A stretch of DNA of 5,838 nucleotides from contig CANQOZ010000075.1 in the NCBI GenBank assembly GCA_947625585.1, positions 1-5,838 of the forward strand, in the 5' to 3' direction. Position 1 is the stretch's first letter. Each line of letters starts with the position of its first letter. This DNA comes from an uncultured Eubacteriaceae bacterium. Its GTDB lineage: Bacteria; Bacillota; Clostridia; Eubacteriales; Eubacteriaceae. Below the pieces are notes generated by a model. It was given only the letters and a program-made list of their open reading frames with translations. It made no database searches and was not told the origin of the DNA. The translations under genes and the position numbers were made by a program. Below, in pieces: positions 1-5,269 of the stretch.

Positions 1-50
1 ATAAAGGGTACTATAACCGATAAAGCGATAATCATATCCCACTCAGTCAC
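1..50 (-). CDS. Partial hydrophobic phage-region protein (possible holin), 5' end only
   Basis: Only the first 16 codons lie in the window; the gene runs off the left edge. The reading is GTG-ACT-GAG-TGG-GAT-ATG and so on, giving MTEWDMIIALSVIVPF: a short polar start followed by a hydrophobic stretch that looks like the first membrane helix. The GTG at 50-48 is chosen because a strong AGGAGGTG ribosome binding site (64-57, minus strand) sits six bases upstream; an ATG at 35-33 is a weaker alternative. The gene is codirectional with the tail genes and lies just past the cargo gene's terminator. In many temperate phages of Gram-positive bacteria the lysis genes follow the tail genes, so a holin is the natural guess. 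That rests on position and hydrophobicity only, not on a recognised family. Confidence 0.5.
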   Translation of the reverse strand, partial: MTEWDMIIALSVIVPF

Positions 51-56
51 ACGAAA

Positions 57-64
57 CACCTCCT
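57..64 (-). promoter_or_regulatory. Ribosome binding site for the left-edge gene
   Basis: The minus strand reads AGGAGGTG six bases before a GTG codon. This near-perfect anti-16S match is what identifies the truncated gene at the left edge and fixes its start. No promoter fits between it and the terminator just upstream, so the gene presumably depends on read-through transcription. Confidence 0.6.
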
Positions 65-80
65 ATTTAAAAAAATGAGA

Positions 81-108
81 AATAAAAAAAGACCGGTTAA
101 GGTCTTTT
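81..108 (-). terminator. Intrinsic terminator of the DUF4352-like gene
   Basis: On the minus strand AAAAGACC (108-101), loop TTAACC, GGTCTTTT (94-87) form a perfect 8-bp stem that runs straight into a T-rich tail (TTTATT over 86-81). It begins eight bases after the stop codon of the gene at 117-773. With the promoter at 801-827 it brackets that gene as a separate transcription unit. Confidence 0.85.
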
Positions 109-116
109 AAATTTAA

Positions 117-773
117 TTAACTTACTTGGTCTGGAGTAATTGTAAATGTTACTGAATCACCACCAACTAAACCGTTTTGAACTCTAACTTGACACTCTTG
201 CCAGTTAACCGGAACTTCATAAATACGATTTCCTGATACATTAGTTCCTGCTGGTAAAATATCAGCTGCGTTTAAGCCACCACCAATTCCTGTAATGGCC
301 ATCTCAGTTTTAGTTCCATCAACATAGGCATTAAAGCTTATGTCAAATGTGTTAAATTCTTCATCACTGTTATTTACGATAGTCCAGTTTAAAATCAGGT
401 ATTCCATACCTTCAGCCGGTGTGTTAAATTCGTCACCTGTTGAAATATTAGCACTGTCTAGAGTAACATCGATGTTATCAACACTGTAAGTAGAGCCTAC
501 TGTGAAATTTTGCTCTGTTGGGGCTGTCGCAGTTGATGAATTATTATCATTGCTTGTTTCGGTTTCAGTTTCCACTACAGTTGTAGAATTATTACCGCCT
601 CCGCCGAACATGGCTCCAATCACAACAAGTACTAGCAAAACGCCTATAATGATTAGAATGGTGTTTCTAACTTTATGGCTTTGCTTCTTTCTGCAATTAG
701 GACAAATTTTAGCATTTTTCGGTATTTCCGAACCGCAGTACTTACAGGTTTTCGTTTCCTGCTGTTGATTCAT
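117..773 (-). CDS. Zinc-ribbon, single-helix membrane protein with DUF4352-like extracellular domain (phage cargo gene)
   Basis: This 218-aa protein has three visible parts. Residues 10-27 are a zinc ribbon with C10-x2-C13 and C24-x2-C27, of the type found at the N-terminus of many Gram-positive membrane proteins. A basic stretch (28-36) precedes one strong membrane helix (about 38-56), then four glycines and a Ser/Thr/Asn/Glu-rich linker (about 61-88). Residues 89-218 are beta-rich and resemble the DUF4352 (telokin-like, immunoglobulin-fold) family, with a segment like YLILNWTIVNNS that I associate with it. The positive-inside rule puts the zinc ribbon in the cytoplasm and the C-terminal domain outside. 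The ATG is fixed by GGAGG (784-780) six bases upstream. The gene lies between tail genes and a possible holin, with its own promoter and terminator, so it is probably expressed independently, perhaps from the prophage. Its function is unknown; superinfection exclusion or host-surface modification are only guesses. Confidence 0.85.
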   Translation of the reverse strand: MNQQQETKTCKYCGSEIPKNAKICPNCRKKQSHKVRNTILIIIGVLLVLVVIGAMFGGGGNNSTTVVETETETSNDNNSSTATAPTEQNFTVGSTYSVDNIDVTLDSANISTGDEFNTPAEGMEYLILNWTIVNNSDEEFNTFDISFNAYVDGTKTEMAITGIGGGLNAADILPAGTNVSGNRIYEVPVNWQECQVRVQNGLVGGDSVTFTITPDQVS

Positions 774-800
774 TCATATCCTCCAAATTATTTTGGGGAT

Positions 801-827
801 ATTATATCAAAAGAAGTATTAAACCAA
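801..827 (-). promoter_or_regulatory. Extended -10 promoter of the DUF4352-like gene
   Basis: The minus strand carries TGA-TATAAT (TG at 809-808, TATAAT at 806-801), an exact extended -10 element. The best -35 is a weak TTGGTT (827-822) at 15-bp spacing, which an extended -10 can tolerate. The start site would fall near 794, leaving a leader of about 20 nt that contains the GGAGG site at 784-780. The promoter occupies the short gap between the tail gene ending at 829 and the start codon at 773. Confidence 0.65.
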
Positions 828-828
828 A

Positions 829-1281
829 TTAACCTAAATGAGCTTCTAAGAAAATTACACCCTTATAGGTTTCAGAACTAAAATAATTAGATACATCGGA
901 TGTTATAAGAAATAATGTTATAGGTGGATTTTCATTCATTCCTTGTACGTCAAAATGTATAGTATCAGAAGATAATTGTGATATAATTTTACCACTAGAT
1001 TCCTTTTTTAGTTGTGATTCGGAACAATTTGTAATTTTTAAATCAGTAACTTTAATGTTACTCGCTTCAATCCCTGCTCCGTTTAACGTACTTTCTATTT
1101 CACTCAGTGTACTTTTAAGGATTTCAATATTAGCTATTGCATCATTATCAGCTTGGACGGTTTCCTGTAATGCACGAGTAACGCCTAAAGCATCTAAGAT
1201 ATTTGTTTCGAGTGGGATTATACGAGTGCTATAGTTTTTAGCTATTACTCTTGCTTGTTCTAGTTTCAACGGTTTATCCAC
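829..1281 (-). CDS. Hypothetical phage tail-region protein with coiled coil
   Basis: This is a 150-aa protein of no family I recognise. It starts at GTG (1281-1279), supported by GGAGG at 1295-1291, nine bases upstream. The start overlaps the last eight bases of the preceding gene, so translation is probably coupled. Residues about 34-68 (from VTRALQETVQ onward) have heptad-like spacing of Leu/Ile and read as a coiled coil. The second half (about 75-150) alternates hydrophobic and polar residues, suggesting a beta-rich domain. A short coiled coil followed by a beta domain suits a trimeric tail-fibre or baseplate accessory protein, but that is inference from pattern and neighbours. No signal peptide or membrane helix is seen. 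It is the last gene before the promoter-bearing cargo gene. Confidence 0.75.
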   Translation of the reverse strand: MDKPLKLEQARVIAKNYSTRIIPLETNILDALGVTRALQETVQADNDAIANIEILKSTLSEIESTLNGAGIEASNIKVTDLKITNCSESQLKKESSGKIISQLSSDTIHFDVQGMNENPPITLFLITSDVSNYFSSETYKGVIFLEAHLG

Positions 1282-1537
1282 GTGCTAGTTCCTCCCCCTC
1301 TTTTAACATTTGAAGTACCTCGTCATCCGTGGCAAATTCAATATCAGACTCTGTATTCCCGACATCGAGTTCATTCCACTTCCCATTGTCGAAAATGTAA
1401 TAAATATTTTTACATTCCCTACAATCACCTTCATTAGCGGAACTCGGTAATTCTTCAACGCTTGGTTTTATACTAACTATTGGATCAATCGCTTTATTAG
1501 CATAATAATTAGCGATTGCTACTTGTAAGTCTTTCAT
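1274..1537 (-). CDS. Small phage tail-associated protein sharing modules with its upstream neighbour
   Basis: This is an 87-aa acidic protein. Residues 38-60 include GDCREC (a CxxC at C39/C42) and then FDNGKWNELDVG, which resembles the small 'display of a value plus NG-W' modules common in phage tail-fibre proteins. Residues 63-74 (ESDIEFATDDEV) nearly repeat the C-terminal motif of the neighbour at 1579-1989. ATG 1537 is the only sensible start, yet no Shine-Dalgarno precedes it: the upstream bases are the T-run of a terminator. Translation therefore starts weakly or by an unusual route. Its stop overlaps the GTG of the next gene by eight bases. It is probably a structural or accessory part of the tail tip; the exact role is unknown. 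Confidence 0.7.
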   Translation of the reverse strand: MKDLQVAIANYYANKAIDPIVSIKPSVEELPSSANEGDCRECKNIYYIFDNGKWNELDVGNTESDIEFATDDEVLQMLKEGEELARG

Positions 1538-1540
1538 GAT

Positions 1541-1570
1541 AAAAAAATAAAGGGACGGGGTTCCGCCCCT
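1541..1570 (-). terminator. Strong GC-rich intrinsic terminator between two tail genes
   Basis: On the minus strand AGGGGCGG (1570-1563), tetraloop AACC (1562-1559) and CCGTCCCT (1558-1551) form an 8-bp stem with a single G-T pair. TTATTTTTTT follows at once (1550-1541). It begins eight bases after the stop of the 136-aa tail gene and ends three bases before the ATG of the 87-aa gene. A second small inverted repeat, GGAAT-AGA-ATTCC (1585-1573), overlaps the stop codon of the 136-aa gene. Confidence 0.85.
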
Positions 1571-1578
1571 GTGGAATT

Positions 1579-1989
1579 CTATTCCCCTAAAGCATCTTGT
1601 GCGCCGAGTGCTAGTTGTGCTTCAACTTCTGGATCGGTTGCGAATACAATGTCGGATTCCTTTAACGCTCCGTCTAAGCTGTCAACTTTGGTCTGTAAAG
1701 ATTCAATGCTTTGCTTGTTCGTGTCTACTTGAGTGACGGTTGCCGGATCAACTAAAACTTTATCTCCTTCTTTCGCTATGAATTGATTGGTTGCATCTGC
1801 ACTCTTTAGGTATGGTGCTAAGTCAATATCACCACCTAAATCGATAAATTCAGAACCGTTATCATAGTGGATATGCTTGTCATCGGTTGTTACAACGCAG
1901 TTACCTTTACCAACGCTTAAGCTTTCAATGGTTGATTTAAGTTCAGCTTCTGATTCACATTCACCGTCGATTGTACCAACCCCTGCCAT
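1579..1989 (-). CDS. Phage tail-fibre/baseplate-type protein, possibly 5'-truncated
   Basis: This 136-aa acidic protein has a modular layout typical of Gram-positive phage tail appendages. Residues 10-52 form a small domain ending in YDNGSEFIDLG. A linker (about 53-83) with LAPYLKSADATNQF is of a kind often seen in tail fibres. A probable coiled coil spans about 84-111. The C-terminal motif ESDIVFATDPEV (111-122) is nearly repeated in the next gene. The family is not identified with certainty. ATG 1989 has no Shine-Dalgarno; an in-frame TAA lies eight codons upstream (within the arm of the hairpin at 2003-2027), and no other start codon lies between. This gene is also where the phage sequence stops. 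It may be the remaining 3' part of a longer fibre gene that now opens at a chance ATG, or a complete small gene whose upstream neighbours are gone. Confidence 0.65.
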   Translation of the reverse strand: MAGVGTIDGECESEAELKSTIESLSVGKGNCVVTTDDKHIHYDNGSEFIDLGGDIDLAPYLKSADATNQFIAKEGDKVLVDPATVTQVDTNKQSIESLQTKVDSLDGALKESDIVFATDPEVEAQLALGAQDALGE

Positions 1990-2002
1990 TTTTGAATATA
2001 GC

Positions 2003-2027
2003 GCTGATAGTTACTTAAACTATCAGC
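2003..2027. repeat. Perfect 10-bp inverted repeat at the phage border
   Basis: GCTGATAGTT (2003-2012), loop ACTTA, AACTATCAGC (2018-2027) is a perfect hairpin in either strand. On the plus strand TTTTCTATTCT follows, so it could be a weak terminator for a rightward transcript, although no plus-strand gene precedes it here. On the minus strand it lies 13 bases before ATG 1989 and could shape that leader. It coincides with the change from phage-like to AT-rich sequence. It may be a terminator left over from a lost gene or a border element. Confidence 0.6.
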
Positions 2028-2100
2028 TTTTCTATTCTCAAAATTTACAAGAACCTTAATTTAGAAACAAATAAGAAATGTGTTATTCTACCTTTATCGG

Positions 2101-2130
2101 TTGTATAGATTGCTTTAATAAGATTATAAA
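2101..2130 (+). promoter_or_regulatory. Possible promoter of the GyrI-like gene
   Basis: TTGTAT (2101-2106) and TATAAA (2125-2130) are spaced by 18 bp, about 30 bp before the start codon at 2159. The match is moderate and the region is AT-rich, so chance is a real alternative. Confidence 0.35.
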
Positions 2131-2158
2131 TAGTAAGATTTTATTTAGAGGTTTAATT

Positions 2159-2790
2159 ATGCCTTACGATTTCAAAAAAGAAGAGAAAAATTTTTATCGT
2201 CCTAAGAAAAAACCTGAACAGATAACAATTCCAAAAATGAACTTTATAGCAATTAAAGGAAAAGGTGATCCAAATACTGAAAATGGAGATTATAAGAAAG
2301 CTCTAGCAAAACTTTATCCTGTTGCTTTTACTATTCGTATGAGTAAAAATCTGGTCAAGATATTGATGGTTATTTTGAATATGTTGTACCTCCACTTGAA
2401 GGTTTATGGTGGATAGATGGGAAAGAAGAGATTGATTTTAATAGTAAAGACGAATTTGAATGGATTTCGATGATTCGGTTACCAAAGTTTGTAACTCAAG
2501 AAGTTTTCGATTGGGCAATCGAGGAAGCTACGAAAAAAAAGGATTTGGATTTTTCTGATGTCGAATTTATTACGTACGATGAAGGAGACGTTATTCAATG
2601 TATGCACGTTGGTAGTTATGATTATGAACCAAAAACAATTGAAAAAATAAAGCAATTCGCATCAGATAATAATCTCAAATTAGATTTCAGAAATAATAGG
2701 AAGCATCATGAAATTTATCTAAGCGATCCACGAAGAACTAAACCTGAAAACTTAAAAACAATAATACGAATTCCAGTAAAAAAATATTAA
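2159..2790 (+). pseudogene. GyrI-like small-molecule-binding domain protein, broken by a frameshift
   Basis: The two halves join into a clear COG4832-type protein: 64 residues from ATG 2159, then 146 residues from about 2350 in the next frame, 210 aa in all and close to the usual length I recall for this family. Family landmarks are the start MPYDFKKEEKNFY, then PKMNFIAIKGKGDPN, VVPPLEGLWW, EWISMIRLPKFVT, CMHVGSYDYEP and the end HHEIYLSDPRR. ATG 2159 is chosen over an upstream in-frame ATG because AGAGGT (2147-2152) precedes it and family members start here. The frames switch at the A-run 2345-2349: six A's instead of five would give MSKKSGQDIDGYFEYV and restore the whole protein. Such proteins share the fold of the GyrI/AraC-effector domain, which binds drugs and other small molecules. 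No other damage is visible, so this is a very young pseudogene or a sequencing error. Confidence 0.85.
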
Positions 2791-2868
2791 ATATCAAATT
2801 GACTAAAAAAGTAAAGCAACTCGCAAATTTATGAGCTGCTTATATTCTTTGGTATAAAGTTTGATATT
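2790..2868. repeat. Nested inverted repeats just after the GyrI-like gene
   Basis: The outer arms AATATCAAA (2790-2798) and TTTGATATT (2860-2868) match perfectly. Inside them AAGCAACTC (2814-2822) pairs with GAGCTGCTT (2833-2841) with a single A-C mismatch around a 10-base loop. Together they can fold into a long interrupted hairpin. No T-run follows directly, so this is not itself a normal terminator; it may be a 3' RNA structure or a small miniature-element-like insert. Confidence 0.5.
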
Positions 2869-2884
2869 GTTTAAATTAAAGTTT

Positions 2885-2928
2885 ATTCTTCTTCTGTTAT
2901 AAAACTAAAGAAGAATTTTTTATTTTTT
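2885..2928 (+). terminator. Intrinsic terminator downstream of the GyrI-like gene
   Basis: ATTCTTCTT (2885-2893) and AAGAAGAAT (2908-2916) form a 9-bp stem with a 14-base loop, followed by TTTTTATTTTTT (to 2928). The stem is AT-rich and the loop large, so strength is uncertain, but shape and T-tract are right. It lies about 95 bases beyond the stop codon. Confidence 0.6.
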
Positions 2929-3446
2929 AATTGTATCAATAATTTTAACAGATTTAATTGGTTTTATGAAACACTATTATATATCATTAAATCTCAGTAA
3001 AGCTAAGAAATTACAGGAAAATAAATTTTTCTTTTAATGGTAAATTTAACTTACCTTCAACTTTTATCCTTGTTTAATGAATTTCTTTTAATATTTTTAT
3101 CTGTTACGTTTGAACCATCTTTTTCATCTGTTTCTAAAAGTTAAATAAAATATTTTGGTTAAGTTTTAATATCAGAAAAAATACTATAATCACGATTAAA
3201 CTATACTTTCTTTTTCTAAATCTTTACTTGCTCAAACTAAGTTAAGCTTTATATTGAAAAACAACAATAATTTATTTCATCTAAGTGAATTAATTTGCAA
3301 ATAGAAATAATTCCTCAGATTAATTTTAAATTCCAGTAGGTTGCATTTATCCATATTAAACAAACTTTGATAAAATAATCATTAAGAGAAATAATCGTAA
3401 CTCAAAATTACTTACAAATTTTACTTCACCTAAGATCAATTTAACT
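2929..3446. other. AT-rich stretch without a supported gene
   Basis: About 520 bases between the GyrI-like terminator and the MATE gene. No reading frame here combines length, a ribosome binding site and sensible protein composition. A small inverted repeat GGTAA/TTACC (3039-3043, 3051-3055) is visible. A sequence like an extended -10 (TTTGATAAAAT around 3366-3376) could belong to a promoter for the MATE gene, but no matching -35 is seen. There is no G-rich, structured leader of the kind that would suggest a riboswitch. Confidence 0.6.
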
Positions 3447-5240
3447 ATGAAATTTTTTAAACCTTTATCAGACAATAGGACAAATGATTATATCCTTAGA
3501 GGGATTTATAAAAACTATCTCATTGTAACTATTATTTCAACTGTTACTAATGGAATTGGAAACAATATTGATGCTATTATCACAGGAAATTATTTCGGTA
3601 GTAAAGCTTTGGCAGCTTTAGGTTCATGCTCTCCCCTATTTCAAATATTATATGGAATAGGAAGTATTTTTGGTTTTGGTGCCGTAACTCTAATTGGTTT
3701 CTACATAGGTAGAAACGAGAAAGAGAAAGAACATGTAGTATTTACACTCTCTGTTATATGGGCAACTATAACTGGAGTTATTATTTCATTATTAATGTTT
3801 TTCGGAGCTAACCTTGTAGCACGTTTTCTAGGAGCTACACCAGATATTCAAGACTTAACTACTTCATATATAAGAGGTATTTCAATAGGAATGCTGTTTA
3901 ACATCTTAAATGTTGTTTTTATTAATGAAGAACGTATGGATGGGACACCAAATATTGGACTTTACTTCTTTTTAGCAATCACAATCTTAGATATAAGTTT
4001 TGACTTAGCAAATGTTTATATTTTTAAACTTGGAATGTTCGGAATGGGATTAGCTACTGCTTTGAGTTATATTTTAGGTTCATTAGTTTTTATAATTCAT
4101 TTTAGAAAACCTTATAATACTTTAAAATTTGTTAAACCTACTGAAGTTGGTCAAGAAACTTTTAAGATGGTTAAACTTGGAGTTTCTAAAATATATAAAA
4201 CACTATCCGACTTCTTATGTTCTGTTATTTTTAATAATATTTTAGGAGTAATTGGTGGTAGTTTAGCTATTACAGCATTTGCTATCCAAAAAAATTTAGC
4301 ATTACTATTCTTATCTATTCCACTATCATTTGGAATAGTTACAAACTTAATGTCTGGAATATTCTTTGGCGAAGAAGATGAGAATCTTTTAGAAAGATCT
4401 TTAAAATTTTCACTATTTTATGGAGTAATTATTAGTTTTGTCGTTTCAATAATAGCTATTATCTTTAATACTGAGTTAATTCATGCTTTTGGTAGTTTAG
4501 ATGGTCAAGCATTAGATTATGCAAGAACTGCTGTTATTTGGTACTTAGCAGGATTACCATTCTTAACCATTATAGCTATCTTCCAAGATTTTTATCTTGC
4601 AACTCAAAACTTAAAAACAACCTATTTCTTAAATATTTGCGAGTCTTTAGTCTTTGTATTAGGAACTGGTTTAATTCTTTCACAAATTTTCGGCGAAGAT
4701 GGAATTTATGCAGCTTATTGTATTGGTGAAATTTTTGCAATAATTGGTTTAGTATTATGGGTATGGTTCTGGTCAAAGAAGTTTCCTACTTCTATTAAAA
4801 GTATGATGATGCTACCTAAACAGTTCGAAATAGATCATAAAGCTCATTTGAATAGAACTATTAAAAGTAATATGAGTGAGGTTATGAAACTTTCTAAAGA
4901 GATTATGGATTTTTGTAAAGCCAATAACATTGATGATTATAAAGCTCTTTTACTAGCTCTTTCTATTGAAGAGATGGCAGGAAATGTTTCAAAATTTGCT
5001 TATAATGATAATAAAGAACATTTTATAGATGTTTTTATATTAGTAAATCAATTAGGTGAAATTATCTTTAGAATGAGAGATGATGGTGAACCATTTAATC
5101 CTTTTTCATTTCTTGAAAATGAAGAGTATGAACTTGAAGACCCATATGAACATATAGGAATAAGGATGATTAATAAACTGGTGAATAATAGTGATTATCG
5201 ATTCAGTCTAGGTATGAATAATCTTCTTCTTAGAATTTAA
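3447..5240 (+). CDS. MATE-family multidrug/sodium antiporter fused to an RsbW-like ATPase domain
   Basis: This 597-aa protein has two parts. Residues about 15-445 are a full MATE exporter of some twelve membrane helices, beginning with the family's GNNIDAIITGNYFGSKALAALG segment (37-58) and repeating as two six-helix halves around a polar loop (about 219-245). MATE proteins expel drugs or metabolites in exchange for Na+ or H+. After a 15-residue cytoplasmic linker, residues about 460-597 form a GHKL-fold ATPase like the anti-sigma kinases RsbW and SpoIIAB. It has the N-box E509-x3-N513 (EEMAGNVSKFAY), the D545-x-G547 motif (RDDGEPF), a degenerate third glycine motif H569-I-G-I-R and the closing GMNNLLLRI. 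The binding residues look intact, so ATP binding or serine-kinase activity is plausible but unproven. ATG 3447 has no visible Shine-Dalgarno, although the first residues fit the family. Normal MATE proteins are about 450 aa; the extra 140 residues are the ATPase domain. The gene stands alone with its own terminator. Confidence 0.9.
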   Translation: MKFFKPLSDNRTNDYILRGIYKNYLIVTIISTVTNGIGNNIDAIITGNYFGSKALAALGSCSPLFQILYGIGSIFGFGAVTLIGFYIGRNEKEKEHVVFTLSVIWATITGVIISLLMFFGANLVARFLGATPDIQDLTTSYIRGISIGMLFNILNVVFINEERMDGTPNIGLYFFLAITILDISFDLANVYIFKLGMFGMGLATALSYILGSLVFIIHFRKPYNTLKFVKPTEVGQETFKMVKLGVSKIYKTLSDFLCSVIFNNILGVIGGSLAITAFAIQKNLALLFLSIPLSFGIVTNLMSGIFFGEEDENLLERSLKFSLFYGVIISFVVSIIAIIFNTELIHAFGSLDGQALDYARTAVIWYLAGLPFLTIIAIFQDFYLATQNLKTTYFLNICESLVFVLGTGLILSQIFGEDGIYAAYCIGEIFAIIGLVLWVWFWSKKFPTSIKSMMMLPKQFEIDHKAHLNRTIKSNMSEVMKLSKEIMDFCKANNIDDYKALLLALSIEEMAGNVSKFAYNDNKEHFIDVFILVNQLGEIIFRMRDDGEPFNPFSFLENEEYELEDPYEHIGIRMINKLVNNSDYRFSLGMNNLLLRI

Positions 5241-5244
5241 ATTT

Positions 5245-5269
5245 AAGCTGCCTTAGTGGCAGTTTTTTT
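5245..5269 (+). terminator. Intrinsic terminator of the MATE-ATPase gene
   Basis: AAGCTGCC (5245-5252), loop TTAGT, GGCAGTTT (5258-5265) pair over eight positions with one G-T pair, and the T-run (5263-5269) follows. It starts four bases after the stop codon and shows that the gene is a transcription unit closed at its 3' end. Confidence 0.85.

Noticed and set aside
502..881. Two overlapping plus-strand open frames (502-768 and 675-881) opposite the DUF4352-like gene
   Set aside because: They are antisense to a well supported gene and its promoter, have no ribosome binding site, and give low-sense proteins.
1877..2059. A 60-codon plus-strand frame
   Set aside because: It is antisense to the tail gene start, has no ribosome binding site, and its sequence mirrors the opposite coding frame.
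2078..2158. An upstream in-frame extension of the GyrI-like gene from ATG 2078
   Set aside because: The added residues (MCYSTFIGCIDC and so on) do not fit the family, and ATG 2159 has AGAGGT at the right distance.
2470..2790. A separate 106-aa gene starting at ATG 2470
   Set aside because: It is the 3' part of the frameshifted GyrI-like gene. The same frame carries family sequence back to about 2350, ahead of that ATG, and no ribosome binding site precedes it.
2966..3037. A 23-codon plus-strand frame, MKHYYISLNLSKAKK...
   Set aside because: It is too short, has no ribosome binding site, and matches no known small protein.
3057..3140. A minus-strand open stretch of 27 sense codons, rich in Lys, Asn and Asp
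   Set aside because: It has no start codon after the upstream stop. K/N-rich readings are expected by chance in AT-rich DNA, although a gene relic cannot be ruled out.
2929..3446. Riboswitch, tRNA or CRISPR in the long gap before the MATE gene
   Set aside because: No conserved aptamer-like G-rich helices, no cloverleaf and no regularly spaced repeats could be found by reading both strands.
4538..4776. Open frames in both directions inside the MATE gene
   Set aside because: They are shadows of the MATE coding frame without any start signals.
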